A DNA stretch of 64,000 bases, taken from contig CANMXU010000004.1 of NCBI GenBank assembly GCA_947501935.1, positions 1 to 64,000 on the forward strand. The letters run 5' to 3'. This document shows, in pieces, positions 28,311-39,738 of the stretch. Both the position numbers and the translations under genes were made by a program. The notes under the pieces are model-generated. The model worked only from the letters and a program-made list of their open reading frames with translations, did no database searches and had not been told where the DNA came from. Numbering within the stretch: the stretch's first letter is position 1; every line of letters starts with the position of its first letter. This DNA comes from an uncultured Alteromonadaceae bacterium (GTDB lineage: Bacteria; Pseudomonadota; Gammaproteobacteria; Enterobacterales; Alteromonadaceae).

Positions 28311-29276
28311 TTATAGCACTCCAGACTTAAGTAAATCGTGCATGTTCATGGCACCAATAGGCTTATTATGCTCGTCGACAATAATTAAGCCATTTATTTT
28401 TTTGTCTTCCATGATCTTTAATGCTTCAGCGGCTAAAATATTTTTATCGGTGACGGTTGCATTTTTGGTCATTACTGAGGCGATGTTATCATGATGAATA
28501 TTTACTTCATCATCTAAAATTCTGCGTAAATCGCCATCAGTAAACAAGCCAACCATGATGCCTTTGGCATTTACTATCGCGGTCATACCTAAGCCTTTAA
28601 GTGACATTTCCACTAAAGCGTCTTTTATTTTGGCTTGCTCGGTTACTACAGGTAAGCGGTCATCTTTATGCATAATGTCTGATAAACGCAGTAATAAACG
28701 TTTACCTAAACTGCCACCGGGGTGCGATAAGGCAAAATCGTCGGCAGTAAAACCACGAGCATTTAATAGAGCCACAGCAAGAGCGTCACCCATCACTAAA
28801 GTAGCGGTAGTACTTGAAGTTGGTGCCAAGCCTAACGGGCATGCTTCTTGAGATACGGCGATGCAAACATGGGCATCAGAAAGTTTAGCTAAGGTTGAGT
28901 CGACATTGCCGGTCATCGATAATAATTTTGCGCCGATACGTTTTATTACCGGAATAATAGCTAATACTTCTGAGGTTTCACCTGAGTTGGAAATGGTCAG
29001 TACTACATCGTCAACAGTTATCATACCTAAGTCACCGTGGCTGGCTTCACCAGGGTGAACAAAAAAAGCAGGCGTACCTGTGCTGGCTAAAGTAGCTGCA
29101 ATTTTTCCACCGACATGACCAGATTTCCCCATGCCAACCACAATTACACGGCCTTTGCATTGAAACATAATTTGGCAAGCAAGTTCGAAGCTGTCGTCAA
29201 TATAAGCTAATAGGTCGAGTACGGCTTGGTGCTCAATATTGATTACTTGGGTGGCAAGTTGTTTGAAGTTTTTCAT
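28311..29276 (-). CDS. kdsD: D-arabinose 5-phosphate isomerase KdsD
   Basis: A 321-residue isomerase converting ribulose 5-phosphate to arabinose 5-phosphate, the first committed step to KDO. The N-terminal SIS domain (about 30-180) carries VVGMGKSGHVGGKIAATLASTGTPAFFVHPGEASHGDLGM in family-typical form (short piece: GMGKSGHVGGK), and two CBS domains occupy about 205-320. It sits between yrbG and kdsC, the E. coli order. Confidence 0.95.
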   Translation of the reverse strand: MKNFKQLATQVINIEHQAVLDLLAYIDDSFELACQIMFQCKGRVIVVGMGKSGHVGGKIAATLASTGTPAFFVHPGEASHGDLGMITVDDVVLTISNSGETSEVLAIIPVIKRIGAKLLSMTGNVDSTLAKLSDAHVCIAVSQEACPLGLAPTSSTTATLVMGDALAVALLNARGFTADDFALSHPGGSLGKRLLLRLSDIMHKDDRLPVVTEQAKIKDALVEMSLKGLGMTAIVNAKGIMVGLFTDGDLRRILDDEVNIHHDNIASVMTKNATVTDKNILAAEALKIMEDKKINGLIIVDEHNKPIGAMNMHDLLKSGVL

Positions 29277-29293
29277 AAATTACTAACTTAACG

Positions 29294-30271
29294 TTAAATT
29301 TGGCTAAAGAGTAAAAATTGATAAGCGATAAAAGTGAATAGCAATAATGCACCTTTTAAACGAGTTATACGAAAGTAACCTAATTTTCGGCTAAAGCATA
29401 TAATAAAAAGTAACAAAGTAATGCCAAGCATATAAGGGGCATCACGGCTGGCGGCGTTTTCGTCGACTTCACCAGGGGCAATTAAACCGGTTAATGACAA
29501 TACCGCAAGAATATTAAAAATATTTGAGCCAATAATATTACCTAAAGCGAGATCATCTTCCTTTTTAATAATACTCATAATGCTCGCAGCCAGTTCAGGC
29601 AAACTAGTGCCAATAGCAATAATGGTTAGACCAATAACTAAATCACTGATGCCAAATACCTTGGCAATGTATACAGACGAGTCGACTAAAAAGTTAGCAC
29701 TCAGTGGCAGTAATATCATGCCAATAACTAACCAAATAATTGACCACTGCGTACTAACTGCTTCAGGTACTTCAGCTTCAGCTTCTAATATCATCGGATC
29801 ATCTATTGGGTTAGCTTTGGCACGCTTTAAGGTAATAACAAGTAGTGTGATGATATAAATGAAAAAGCCAGCAATTAAAATAAGCCCTTCAATAAAGCTG
29901 AAGTAATTATCGAATAGCATTAAATATGCTAATGCCGTTATAGCTAGAATTAGCGGGATTTCTCTTTTGACTGTAGATGAAGAAACTTTCAATGGTTGCA
30001 GTAGCGCAGTGAGACCTAGTACTAAAGCAATGTTGGTGATGTTAGAACCAATTGCATTACCAATACCGGTATCAGCATTGCCTTGTAAAGAAGCAGAAGC
30101 CGCTACCATCATCTCTGGGGCAGAAGACCCCATGGCTACAATAGTTAAACCAATGATCATCGGAGAAATTCCGAGATTTCTTGCTAAAGATGAAGCGCCA
30201 AAGACAAATTTGTCAGCACTCCATACTAAAACGACTAAAGAGATTAAAAGAATAAATACTTGAAATAACAT
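29294..30271 (-). CDS. yrbG: Calcium/sodium antiporter YrbG
   Basis: A 325-residue inner-membrane protein of the Ca2+/cation antiporter superfamily. It contains two inverted alpha-repeats with GSSAPEMMVA (about 50-60) and GTSLPELAASI (about 220-230), each followed by GNAIGSNI or GNIIGSNIFN, and about ten membrane segments. GGAG is 6 nt before the ATG on the reverse strand. It heads the kdsD-kdsC-lpt run. The substrate of the E. coli protein is not firmly known. Confidence 0.93.
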   Translation of the reverse strand: MLFQVFILLISLVVLVWSADKFVFGASSLARNLGISPMIIGLTIVAMGSSAPEMMVAASASLQGNADTGIGNAIGSNITNIALVLGLTALLQPLKVSSSTVKREIPLILAITALAYLMLFDNYFSFIEGLILIAGFFIYIITLLVITLKRAKANPIDDPMILEAEAEVPEAVSTQWSIIWLVIGMILLPLSANFLVDSSVYIAKVFGISDLVIGLTIIAIGTSLPELAASIMSIIKKEDDLALGNIIGSNIFNILAVLSLTGLIAPGEVDENAASRDAPYMLGITLLLFIICFSRKLGYFRITRLKGALLLFTFIAYQFLLFSQI

Positions 30272-30593
30272 CTACAGCTCCAATTAATTGAGGAGGTATT
30301 ACATAAAAAATAAAAACACACTGTCCTCTGGGGTAAATTGTCTCTCGTTGCTCACAAAAAAAAAAGCATTAATGGCTAAAGTGTTTAAAAAAAACAAAAA
30401 TAGAGAATTTATTGCCACAATGGCGGTCTATATTGCAGATAATTTCAGCAACAGCTTTAGACAGCCGTTGAATAAGACATAATTTATTACGATTATATAA
30501 TGCAGTATCAAATTGCCTAAGGTAGAATTTCGCCTTATTAAGATTGATGATGCTCATTAATTAAAAATTAACAGTGAAGTTAGAATAATAAAC
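30272..30593. other. 322-bp divergent promoter region between yrbG and mlaF
   Basis: AT-rich intergenic sequence with poly-A patches (30354-30366, 30388-30400). It must serve both the yrbG-lpt-rpoN block and the mla-murA block. A good forward promoter candidate is listed separately at 30474-30501. Short ORFs on both strands here look accidental. Confidence 0.5.
30474..30501 (+). promoter_or_regulatory. Candidate mlaF promoter
   Basis: AAGACA (30474-30479) and a perfect TATAAT (30496-30501) are 16 bp apart, about 90 bp before the mlaF ATG. Confidence 0.45.
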
Positions 30594-31400
30594 ATGCCTG
30601 ATATTTTAGTAGATATTAAAAATATGACCTTCAAACGTGATGAACGTGTCATATATGACGATATTAGTTTGTCTATACCTAAAGGAAAGGTGACTGCTAT
30701 TATGGGGCCTAGTGGTATAGGTAAAACGACCTTGCTTCGCCTTATTGGTGGTCAATTACAACCAGAGTCAGGTCAAATTTTATTTGACGGTGAAGATATT
30801 CCGAAAATGTCTCGCAAAAGACTTTACCAAGCACGTAAACGCATGAGCATGCTCTTTCAAAGTGGCGCATTATTTAGTGATATGAGTGTTTACGATAATA
30901 TCGCTTTTCCTATTCGTGAACATACTCAGTTATCTGAAGCGCTAATTGAAAAAATAGTACTGATGAAACTTGAAGCTGTAGGCTTGCGAGGTGCAAGGTC
31001 TCTGCATCCTAGTGAATTATCTGGTGGTATGGCGCGTCGTGTTGCCTTAGCTCGCGCAATTGCTTTAGATCCTGAGCTTATCTTATACGATGAACCTTTT
31101 GCTGGCCAAGACCCTATTTCAATGGGCGTTATTGTGCGCTTAATTAGCTCGTTAAGTGATGCTTTAGGTTTAACCTCTGTTGTGGTTTCTCATGATGTCA
31201 AAGAAGTGATGTCTATCGCCGATTATATATACATAGTTGCGGATAAAAAAATTATTGGCCAAGGCACACCGGCAGAAATTAGTGCGCAAACTTCACCACT
31301 GGTTCAACAATTTGTTCAAGGTGAAGCTGACGGTCCAGTAGCTTTTCATTATCCCGCTTCATCTTTTGAAAGCGAGTTGATTTCTCGGGGGCATAGTTAG
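30594..31400 (+). CDS. mlaF: Phospholipid ABC transporter ATP-binding protein MlaF
   Basis: A 268-residue ATPase of the MlaFEDB complex that moves phospholipids between inner membrane and periplasmic MlaC, keeping the outer leaflet of the outer membrane rich in LPS. Walker A is GPSGIGKTT, signature LSGGMARR, Walker [13 protein letters not shown]. The C-terminal extension beyond the ATPase fold is as in MlaF. The ATG at 30594 is the family start. The stop codon shares one base with the mlaE GTG start. Confidence 0.97.
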   Translation: MPDILVDIKNMTFKRDERVIYDDISLSIPKGKVTAIMGPSGIGKTTLLRLIGGQLQPESGQILFDGEDIPKMSRKRLYQARKRMSMLFQSGALFSDMSVYDNIAFPIREHTQLSEALIEKIVLMKLEAVGLRGARSLHPSELSGGMARRVALARAIALDPELILYDEPFAGQDPISMGVIVRLISSLSDALGLTSVVVSHDVKEVMSIADYIYIVADKKIIGQGTPAEISAQTSPLVQQFVQGEADGPVAFHYPASSFESELISRGHS

Positions 31401-32188
31401 TGACTAGTATAGTGGATAATATTCAAGAGGTAGGCCGTAATACTCTCTCATTAATTATGGGCTTAGGGCGCGCGGTTTTATTACTTTTATCAGCTCTTTG
31501 TCATCTGCCAAATTTTCGTAAAGGTTTTCCGTTATTAGTTAAACAACTTTACATTGTTGGCGTGCAGTCGCTGATTATTATTGTAGTTTCTGGTGGCTTT
31601 ATTGGTATGGTTTTAGCGCTGCAAGGCTACACCATTTTAGTAGGTTATGGTGCCGAGTCGAGCTTAGGTCCTATGGTCGCATTATCGTTATTGCGAGAAT
31701 TAGGGCCAGTGGTTGCCGCATTGCTATTTGCTGGCCGCGCGGGCTCAGCGTTAACGGCTGAAATTGGCTTGATGAAAGCGACAGAGCAATTATCGTCACT
31801 AGAAATGATGGCTATTGACCCGTTACGCCGGGTTATTGCACCGCGTCTTTGGGCTGGTTTTATCAGTTTACCTTTATTAGCTGGTATTTTTTCAATGGTT
31901 GGTATTTGGGGCGCACATTTAGTTGGTGTTGACTGGCTAGGTGTTGACGGCGGAACCTTTTGGTCGATGATGCAAGCACAGGTTGATTTTCAAGGTGATA
32001 TTTTAAATGGGGTGATCAAAAGTATTGTTTTTGCTTTTGTAGTCACTTGGATAGCCGTTTATAAAGGTTACGATTGTCAGCCAACGTCAGAAGGCATTAG
32101 CCAAGCGACCACGGCGACTGTGGTACAATCTTCATTATTAGTGCTGTTTTTAGATTTTATTTTAACGGCGCTGATGTTTGCAAAGTAG
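31400..32188 (+). CDS. mlaE: Phospholipid ABC transporter permease MlaE
   Basis: A 262-residue inner-membrane permease with about five or six hydrophobic segments and the MlaE signatures [13 protein letters not shown] and [25 protein letters not shown] (short piece: [12 protein letters not shown]). The start is a GTG at 31400 overlapping the last base of the mlaF stop, so translation is likely coupled. The C-terminal [19 protein letters not shown] is typical. Confidence 0.95.
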   Translation: MTSIVDNIQEVGRNTLSLIMGLGRAVLLLLSALCHLPNFRKGFPLLVKQLYIVGVQSLIIIVVSGGFIGMVLALQGYTILVGYGAESSLGPMVALSLLRELGPVVAALLFAGRAGSALTAEIGLMKATEQLSSLEMMAIDPLRRVIAPRLWAGFISLPLLAGIFSMVGIWGAHLVGVDWLGVDGGTFWSMMQAQVDFQGDILNGVIKSIVFAFVVTWIAVYKGYDCQPTSEGISQATTATVVQSSLLVLFLDFILTALMFAK

Positions 32189-32238
32189 TTTTGCTAAATA
32201 GCGTTTTGGACAATTTTAATTAATTTTTGGTGGAAGAC

Positions 32239-32709
32239 ATGGTGTCGAAAAAAATTGAATTAGCGGTAGGTTTTTTTGTTGCAATAGGTATTGCAGCGCT
32301 GCTGATGTTATCTTTAAAAGTCGCGGACAGTGACATTTCTGGTGGCGGTGAAAGTTATCAGTTGTATGCCAAATTTGACAATATTGGTGGCTTAAAAGTA
32401 CGTTCACCAATTAAAGTTGGCGGCGTAGTTGTTGGCCGAGTTGGCGATATTTCATTAGATGAAGAAGACTACATGCCGGTGGTTACGTTAAATATTTATG
32501 CGCAATATAATAATTTTTCAGAAGCTACGTCATTATCTATCTTAACTTCCGGTCTATTAGGTGAGCAGTATATTGGCTTACTGCCTGGTTTTATGGATGA
32601 CTCTTTAGAAATTTTAGCGCCGGGAGATTATATTGAAGATACTAAACCGGCAATTGTACTTGAAGAATTAATTGGTCAATTTTTGTTTAGCCAAGGTAGT
32701 GAGGATTAA
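32239..32709 (+). CDS. mlaD: Phospholipid transporter MCE-domain protein MlaD
   Basis: A 156-residue membrane-anchored periplasmic protein with one N-terminal membrane helix (VGFFVAIGIAALLML) and one MCE domain (about 37-115, FDNIGGLKVRSPIKVGGVVVGRV). Its hexameric ring forms the lipid channel above MlaE. The ATG at 32239 with GGTGG just upstream gives the family N-terminus; a TTG at 32227 would add four residues. Confidence 0.94.
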   Translation: MVSKKIELAVGFFVAIGIAALLMLSLKVADSDISGGGESYQLYAKFDNIGGLKVRSPIKVGGVVVGRVGDISLDEEDYMPVVTLNIYAQYNNFSEATSLSILTSGLLGEQYIGLLPGFMDDSLEILAPGDYIEDTKPAIVLEELIGQFLFSQGSED

Positions 32710-32713
32710 CATT

Positions 32714-33346
32714 TTGCAACGTATACTAGCAGGCATTTGTGCTTTAATTATTAGCTGTACAGCTTTTTCAGCACCCCAGAAAGTGAGCAAAGCCAACCCT
32801 TATCAAATGATTGAAACTGTAGCTAATGCTACTTTTACTCGTTTTGCTATTGAACAAGCTAACATTCAAGAACAGCCTAATATACTGAAAACTATTGTTA
32901 GTGAAGAGCTTATGCCGTATATCGACTATAAATATGCTGCAGGTAAAGTTTTAGGACGAAATTATAAAACATCAACTCGTGAAGAAATTATCGCCTTTAT
33001 TCCGGTATTTCGTGATTATTTAGTCACCTCTTATGCGCAAGTTTTTACGTTATACGACAAACAAGAAGTAAAGTTTGAGCCAGCTAAAAGTATTGATGGT
33101 AAAAAAATAGTATCAATTAAAACCGTGATTATATCGCCAGATAGAGATCCAATTGATATCACTTTTAAAGTGAGGCTAAACAAAAAAACTAAACAGTGGA
33201 AAGCCTATGATATGGTTGCCGAAGGTATTAGCCTACTCGATAGTAAACAAGCTGAGTTAAACAGTATTATTCGTCAAAAGGGCTTAACTCACGTTACCGA
33301 AATGCTAAAAGAAAAAAGTGCGCGTAACATTATTTTTAAAAAGTAG
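32714..33346 (+). CDS. mlaC: Periplasmic phospholipid-binding protein MlaC
   Basis: A 210-residue periplasmic shuttle (Ttg2D/MlaC family) carrying phospholipid between MlaFEDB and the outer-membrane MlaA complex. I place the start at TTG 32714: GAGGA at 32701-32705 lies 8 nt upstream and the product begins with a good signal peptide (ILAGICALIISCTAFSA). An in-frame ATG-independent extension from 32672 lies inside mlaD and is rejected. Family features include LMPYIDYKYAAGKVLGRNY and KAYDMVAEGISLLDS. Confidence 0.93.
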   Translation: MQRILAGICALIISCTAFSAPQKVSKANPYQMIETVANATFTRFAIEQANIQEQPNILKTIVSEELMPYIDYKYAAGKVLGRNYKTSTREEIIAFIPVFRDYLVTSYAQVFTLYDKQEVKFEPAKSIDGKKIVSIKTVIISPDRDPIDITFKVRLNKKTKQWKAYDMVAEGISLLDSKQAELNSIIRQKGLTHVTEMLKEKSARNIIFKK

Positions 33347-33358
33347 TGGAAGTTTATT

Positions 33359-33652
33359 TTGACTGTTGATTTTATTTTTACACCAGAGCAAGTATCAATT
33401 ACCGGTGATTTAACTCGGCAAACGGTGCCGTTGATTAAAAAAAATCAAACGGCTGAGCTTTTATCAGGGCAGTTAACCACCATTGATTTTAGCCAAATAG
33501 GAAAAGTAGACACTGCAGGCCTTGCTTGGTTATTCTGGTTGTTAGAGCAAAGCTATAAAAATAATATGCAATTACGCTTTGTTAATATGTATGAAGACTT
33601 ACTTAAAATGGCCAAACTAAGCGGTGTTGACGATTTTTTACCTAAAGGGTAA
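33359..33652 (+). CDS. mlaB: STAS-domain protein MlaB
   Basis: A 97-residue cytoplasmic STAS protein that binds MlaF and stabilises the transporter. It contains DFSQIGKVDTAGLAWLFWLL, whose central Thr-Ala-Gly matches the conserved STAS segment. The start is TTG at 33359 with GGAAG 6 nt upstream. The gene follows mlaC by 12 bp. Confidence 0.9.
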   Translation: MTVDFIFTPEQVSITGDLTRQTVPLIKKNQTAELLSGQLTTIDFSQIGKVDTAGLAWLFWLLEQSYKNNMQLRFVNMYEDLLKMAKLSGVDDFLPKG

Positions 33653-33745
33653 TAACGTTTATACGGCATAAATAATGCGCCACTGCATTAGCTAATAGGC
33701 TTACGTGGTAGCGTTTAATAATTTGAATGAATTTAGGATATAAAT

Positions 33746-34003
33746 GTGGAAACCACAGACATAGAAAAACTACTTAATGATGCACTTGAGTTAGCCGAAT
33801 TACACGTTAAATTTGACGGTTCACAATGTACTATTATTGCCGTGGCTGATTTTTTAGGTGAATTAAGCCGTGTTAAAAAACAACAAACGGTTTATGCCCC
33901 ATTAGCGGAAGTGATCAAGGAAGGTAAAATTCACGCAGTTACCATTAAAACCTTCACTACCGAACAATGGCAACGTGATAAAATGTTTAATTTACCGCTA
34001 TAA
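33746..34003 (+). CDS. ibaG: BolA family iron-sulfur/acid stress protein IbaG
   Basis: An 85-residue BolA-like protein (formerly YrbA). It keeps the family pattern SRVKKQQTVYAPL and IHAVTIKTFTTEQW with the conserved His in KIHAV, the residue that can share a [2Fe-2S] cluster with monothiol glutaredoxin. The start is GTG at 33746 with AGGA about 8 nt upstream. It lies between mlaB and murA, as in E. coli. Confidence 0.93.
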   Translation: METTDIEKLLNDALELAELHVKFDGSQCTIIAVADFLGELSRVKKQQTVYAPLAEVIKEGKIHAVTIKTFTTEQWQRDKMFNLPL

Positions 34004-34061
34004 TTAATCACTATTATTTAGTCACTATAACTTTTTATTAAAGTTAATTTAAATCCACTAA

Positions 34062-35339
<1,278 letters not shown>

Positions 35340-35387
35340 AGTTGTAAAAACTGCTTAAAGTTATAAGTTGTAGCCTCATACGAAAAC

Positions 35388-35420
35388 AAAAAAGCCTTCA
35401 TATATAGAAGGCTTTTTTTT
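35388..35420 (+). terminator. Strong terminator after murA
   Basis: A 12-bp stem AAAAAAGCCTTC (35388-35399) with GAAGGCTTTTTT (35407-35418), a 7-nt loop and eight Ts. The A run on the left may also allow termination of the reverse chemoreceptor gene. Confidence 0.9.
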
Positions 35421-35423
35421 CGC

Positions 35424-35479
35424 TTATAGCTTATAGCTTATAGCTTGTTGCTTATCGCTTACTGCTTACTGCTTATAGC
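35424..35479. repeat. Eight-unit 7-bp tandem repeat between murA and the chemoreceptor gene
   Basis: Consecutive heptamers read TTATAGC three times, TTGTTGC, TTATCGC, TTACTGC twice and TTATAGC. The array lies between the murA terminator and the 3' end of the reverse chemoreceptor gene. The same unit family recurs inside rluA at 48529-48584. Confidence 0.85.
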
Positions 35480-35498
35480 TTGTTTCTGATGCTGGTCG

Positions 35499-37517
35499 CT
35501 AAAGCTTAAACTCTTGTACTGATTGTTGTAACTCTTCAGCAAGTTTAGCAACTTCACCACTCGATGCTGCGGTTTGTTGTGAGCCAGCGGTAGTTTGCTC
35601 GGCAATGGCAACAATTGATTCTAAGTTTTCACTGATTTCATGGGCAACCACACTCTGCTCTTCTGCTGCGGTAGCAATTTGAGAGCTACGGTCAAAGGCT
35701 TCATGTACCGCATGAGTAATAGTTTCCAGTGCTTTATCGGCTTCTTCACTTTGCTCAACACAGTTGGCTGCTTGCGTTTTACCGGTGCTCATGACTGATA
35801 CTGCTTTACCAGCGCCTGATTGTAATACTTCAATCATGTTCTGAATTTCTTGGGTCGATTCTTGAGTACGGCTTGCTAAGGTTCTAACTTCATCAGCAAC
35901 AACGGCGAAGCCTCGACCTTGCTCGCCAGCTCGGGCCGCTTCAATCGCTGCATTTAGTGCTAATAAGTTCGTTTGTTCTGCAATGCCGCGAATAACATCT
36001 AAAATACTGCCTATTGATGCACTGTCTTGTTGAAGTTTATTAATTACCTGAGAAGCTGATTCAACCTCATTGGCAAGTAATTCAATGGTGGAACGATTAC
36101 GTTCAGATATAATTTTAACGCGCTCTGCTTCGTCATCAGCTTGTTTAATTTCGCCAAGAGCATCGTTAGCACTAGAAAGTACGCTTTGTGATGTACTGCT
36201 CATTTCTGTTGTTGCTGAAGCTGCTTGTTCAACTTGATTACGTTGCTCTTCAATTGCAGTAGTACTTTGTGCTGTTACTGCCGAAGTTTGCTCTGCAGCT
36301 GCAGCAAGTTGAGTTGAACGACTAACAATGCCTTGAATTAAATTACGCAGACTATCAATTAACAAGTTACAGTTTCTCGACAGTAGAGCAAATTCATCTT
36401 TACCGCTTTCATCAAGCTTGTGAGATAAGTCGCCAGAGGCAAGTACTTTCAACATATCATTCACTTTAGATAATGGTACGGTAATACTTTTAACGGTAAC
36501 CCAGGTTATACCAAATGCGATAGCGATAGAGATTAAGGCAATAATGACTATGTCTCTAGAGCCTGTGGAAACAGACTCTTCAACTAATTCGCTTGCTGCT
36601 ATAGTGGTTTTATTAGCAAGCTCTACTTGCTTGGCAAGAATATCATTTGCATTACTAATATTATCTTCAGCTGACTTTAATTTTAATGTGGCTTGGGCAA
36701 GCGCGGCTAACTGCAGCTCTTTATGAGCGAATAGGTTATCTGATCCTATGATTATGTCGCTTAAATCAGTAAAGGCTGATGTTATTTCTTCAGCGATATC
36801 ATCAGCGCCTTTATTGATTAGTTCATTGGCGACATCATCAATAGATTTACTTGCTTCATTAAATGAGTTCATCATTTCACTTTCGATTAAACCTACGGTT
36901 TGGCTATCGATAGTATCGCGGTATTCAAAAGCTGAACTTACCACAGCATTGAGTAACGTCTCTATTTGTTCACCTAAACCAACAGCACGTTGTAATTTAC
37001 TGTCGGCTAAGTCATGGTCGGCTAAATCAAGTAATAAGGTGGCAGTGTCGTCTGCTTTTTCTTCTAAATTGTCAACCATGTCGGTTAGGGAAGTGGCTTC
37101 AGAAATACTTGTTTTTCTGCTTTCAAAAACACTGGCGACGCTACCTTGAATAGTTTTGTATACGCCATCTACTTTTCTTAAATTAGAAATAAGCGTGCTT
37201 TCATCTTTAACTACTGTTTTTAACTGTTTTAATTGTGAACTAAAGCTGTTGTCTAAGGCAGTAAAGCTTTCAAGGTTCTCGTTTAATGGTGATAAGCTAG
37301 TTTGATAATAGCCACGTAGGGTTAGGTTACCCATTTTGGTTAGTTCATTGGCAAGTTGATTACTACCCTTTAGCGTAGGTATAGCAAGCTTGCTTTGTTT
37401 AAGTGTCGATTCATTAATGGTATTGAGGTTAAGGAACGAGATTATACTAGTAATAATTAATAAAATTGCAATTATGGTGAAGCCACCAATTATTTTCATT
37501 GCTACGGTTAGATTCAT
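35499..37517 (-). CDS. Methyl-accepting chemotaxis protein
   Basis: A 672-residue chemoreceptor. First membrane helix at about 8-28, a long helical periplasmic sensing region (about 30-315), second membrane helix near 320-342, HAMP linker (about 343-395, [13 protein letters not shown]), and a signalling domain whose hairpin tip contains [40 protein letters not shown] (short piece: [19 protein letters not shown]). The ATG at 37517 is preceded by GGTGG on the reverse strand and is preferred to the GTG at 37526. No C-terminal CheR-docking pentapeptide is seen. The ligand is unknown. Confidence 0.95.
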   Translation of the reverse strand: MNLTVAMKIIGGFTIIAILLIITSIISFLNLNTINESTLKQSKLAIPTLKGSNQLANELTKMGNLTLRGYYQTSLSPLNENLESFTALDNSFSSQLKQLKTVVKDESTLISNLRKVDGVYKTIQGSVASVFESRKTSISEATSLTDMVDNLEEKADDTATLLLDLADHDLADSKLQRAVGLGEQIETLLNAVVSSAFEYRDTIDSQTVGLIESEMMNSFNEASKSIDDVANELINKGADDIAEEITSAFTDLSDIIIGSDNLFAHKELQLAALAQATLKLKSAEDNISNANDILAKQVELANKTTIAASELVEESVSTGSRDIVIIALISIAIAFGITWVTVKSITVPLSKVNDMLKVLASGDLSHKLDESGKDEFALLSRNCNLLIDSLRNLIQGIVSRSTQLAAAAEQTSAVTAQSTTAIEEQRNQVEQAASATTEMSSTSQSVLSSANDALGEIKQADDEAERVKIISERNRSTIELLANEVESASQVINKLQQDSASIGSILDVIRGIAEQTNLLALNAAIEAARAGEQGRGFAVVADEVRTLASRTQESTQEIQNMIEVLQSGAGKAVSVMSTGKTQAANCVEQSEEADKALETITHAVHEAFDRSSQIATAAEEQSVVAHEISENLESIVAIAEQTTAGSQQTAASSGEVAKLAEELQQSVQEFKL

Positions 37518-37694
37518 AGATACCACCAGTTAAGATTTTTAATCCGAATACGAAGAATAGTCGAACTTATTATTGTAATGCGTTTATTATAGATAATATT
37601 ACATTGTTGTTATCGGTCGCTAAATGTAATTGTTTAATTTCTTTTAACTTAAGGTAACAAATTAAACACATTTTGATCTAGTGCTATTAGTAAA

Positions 37695-38510
37695 TTAATG
37701 GTGATTTTGGCAATTTTCTTTAAAAATAGCCTTATCGTGCCAACGTAACATGGTTAATGTGTTGCCCCAAACACAGCCAGTGTCTAAAGCGTATACATTT
37801 GGGTGTTCACATTCCCCTTGTAATGATGCCCAATGACCAAATAACCAAGTACAATTATCAAGGGTTTCACTTAACAGATACCAAGGTTTTAATGTTTTTG
37901 GTGCCAGTTTAGGCACTTCTTTATTATTGAATTCTAGCGAGAGATCTTGGTGGCAAAACCTCATGCGGGTAAAACTGTTGATGGTAAATCGGAACTTTTC
38001 TTCGTCTGAATTTGCTTGTAGCCAATTATTAGGTTTTTGGCCGTACATTTTTTCTAACCAGCTATTGCGCTGTTGTGATGATAATAGTTGCTCGGCAAAG
38101 CGTGCTTGCGTAATAGCTTGTTCAATAGTCCATTGCGGTGAAATTCCGGCATGGCTGACATAGGCTTCATCATTAGGGATTTTTCTTAGTAAGGGTTGTT
38201 GCGCTAACCAGTTCATCAGCTCATCAATATCAGGAGCGGCTAGCAGCTCATCTAATAAGTCTGATTTTTTTACTTTTTTAATACCAGCATAAACCGCCAA
38301 TAAATGTAGGTCGTGATTACCTAACACCATTTTTACACAGCTACCTAGAGATTTTAGGTATCTTATGGTGGCAAGTGAGTCAGGCCCTCTAGCGACTATG
38401 TCACCAGCAGGCCAAATTTCATCAGTTTCAGGATTGAAATTAACTTGCTTAAGCAGGGCACGAAATTCTTGATAACAGCCTTGAATATCACCAACAATAT
38501 ATATCGCCAT
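37695..38510 (-). CDS. apaH: Bis(5'-nucleosyl)-tetraphosphatase, symmetrical (ApaH)
   Basis: A 271-residue metallophosphoesterase that splits Ap4A into two ADP and, in E. coli, removes Np4 caps from RNA. Metal-binding motifs are GDIQGC, GDIVARGPDS and GNHDLHLLA, with a later histidine in YVSHAG and FGHWAS. It is the last gene of lptD-surA-pdxA-rsmA-apaG-apaH, 14 bp after apaG. A 177-bp gap separates it from the start of the reverse chemoreceptor gene. Confidence 0.96.
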   Translation of the reverse strand: MAIYIVGDIQGCYQEFRALLKQVNFNPETDEIWPAGDIVARGPDSLATIRYLKSLGSCVKMVLGNHDLHLLAVYAGIKKVKKSDLLDELLAAPDIDELMNWLAQQPLLRKIPNDEAYVSHAGISPQWTIEQAITQARFAEQLLSSQQRNSWLEKMYGQKPNNWLQANSDEEKFRFTINSFTRMRFCHQDLSLEFNNKEVPKLAPKTLKPWYLLSETLDNCTWLFGHWASLQGECEHPNVYALDTGCVWGNTLTMLRWHDKAIFKENCQNHH

Positions 38511-38524
38511 AATAAACCTGCGCG

Positions 38525-38917
38525 CTAATTTAAAATATGGGGGATCGCTAAACGAAAAACAGGAATTTCTACTTTTACCGGCTCACCTGCTTGGTTGATA
38601 AGTTGATAATAGCCTTGCATGGTGCCAACAGGGGTTTCCAAAATGCAACCACTGCTATAGGTAAAACTTTGTTGGGGTAATATGGTTGGTTGTTCACCAA
38701 TAACGCCGTCACCTTCAACACTGCTACACTTGCCATCGGCATTAGTAATTAGCCAACTTCTTGCCATCAACTTTATTGAAGAGTCACTGCTGTTGGCTAT
38801 GGTAATGGTGTAAGTAAATACATATTGATTTTTGCTGGCATTAGACTCAGTGGCTAAATAATGGCTAACCACTGAAACTTCAATACCTTCAGCGCTGGGT
38901 AAATGCTGGAAGCTCAT
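38525..38917 (-). CDS. apaG: ApaG (Co2+/Mg2+ efflux-associated) protein
   Basis: A 130-residue FnIII-like protein. It shows YVFTYTITIANSSD, LMARSWLITNADGK, GDGVIGEQPTI and SGCILETPVGTMQGYYQ, the usual ApaG landmarks. Its biochemical role is unclear; loss of the Salmonella homologue (corD) affects cobalt resistance and magnesium efflux. It lies 2 bp after rsmA and 14 bp before apaH. Confidence 0.95.
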   Translation of the reverse strand: MSFQHLPSAEGIEVSVVSHYLATESNASKNQYVFTYTITIANSSDSSIKLMARSWLITNADGKCSSVEGDGVIGEQPTILPQQSFTYSSGCILETPVGTMQGYYQLINQAGEPVKVEIPVFRLAIPHILN

Positions 38918-38919
38918 GA

Positions 38920-39738
38920 TTAGCTTTCAGCCCTAGGTGGTAAGTCAGCAATAAAGTTAGCAATGCTAATGTATTGGTCAACGCTGAGATTTTCAGGACG
39001 TAAGCTTGGGTCTATGCCTAACTGTTCAAGTTGCTCTACGCTAACCAATTTTTTAAAGCTGTTACGAATGGTTTTTCTGCGTTGGTTAAAGGCTGCTAAA
39101 CAAACCTGATTAAGATATTTTATATCTTTAACAGGGTTTTTAATTTCTTTATGCGGAATTAAACGCACGATTGCCGAGTCAACTTTTGGCGCTGGAGTAA
39201 ACGCTTCCGGGCCAATTTCCATGACTGGAATTACCTGACATTGGTATTGAGTCATAATTGATAAGCGACCATAGGATTTGCAATTTTCGCCTGAGGCCAT
39301 GCGCTGAACCACTTCTTTTTGCAGCATAAAATGCATATCTTTCACTTTATCTTTAAAAGTGAGTAAGTGAAAAATTAACGGCGTAGAAATATTGTAAGGT
39401 AAGTTACCAAATATGCGTAACGGCTTTTCTACGCTTGATAATTGGCCAAAGTCGAATTTCAACGCATCTATTTCATGTATGGTTAAATGTGGCGCTAAAA
39501 AAGGGTGGTGGCGTAATCTGTGGGCTAAATCACGGTCTAATTCAACCACTGATAATTTACCCGCTCGTTCAATAACGGGCTCAGTTAAAGCGCCTAAGCC
39601 TGGGCCTATTTCAACGAGGTTTTCACCGGGTTCAGGGTTGATCGCATCAACAATGTCGCTAATAACAGCGTCATTGTTGAGGAAGTTTTGGCCAAAACGT
39701 TTTTTTGCTTGATGACCTAAATGCGAGTTTTTACTCAT
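38920..39738 (-). CDS. rsmA: 16S rRNA dimethyladenosine transferase RsmA (KsgA)
   Basis: A 272-residue methyltransferase that dimethylates A1518 and A1519 of 16S rRNA and checks 30S assembly. SAM-binding motif is [13 protein letters not shown], and the catalytic NLPYNIS motif is present. The N-terminus [11 protein letters not shown] is typical. It overlaps pdxA by 4 bp. Confidence 0.97.
   Translation of the reverse strand: MSKNSHLGHQAKKRFGQNFLNNDAVISDIVDAINPEPGENLVEIGPGLGALTEPVIERAGKLSVVELDRDLAHRLRHHPFLAPHLTIHEIDALKFDFGQLSSVEKPLRIFGNLPYNISTPLIFHLLTFKDKVKDMHFMLQKEVVQRMASGENCKSYGRLSIMTQYQCQVIPVMEIGPEAFTPAPKVDSAIVRLIPHKEIKNPVKDIKYLNQVCLAAFNQRRKTIRNSFKKLVSVEQLEQLGIDPSLRPENLSVDQYISIANFIADLPPRAES

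Noticed and set aside
30288..30557. Small frames in the yrbG-mlaF gap
   Set aside because: Lys/Asn-rich readings of poly-A sequence over the promoter region; no conserved features.
35388..35485. Possible CRISPR-like array because of regular repeats
   Set aside because: Units are 7 bp and contiguous without spacers, and no cas genes are present.
36748..37149. 133-codon forward frame antisense to the chemoreceptor gene
   Set aside because: Ser/Leu-rich shadow of a helical coding region.
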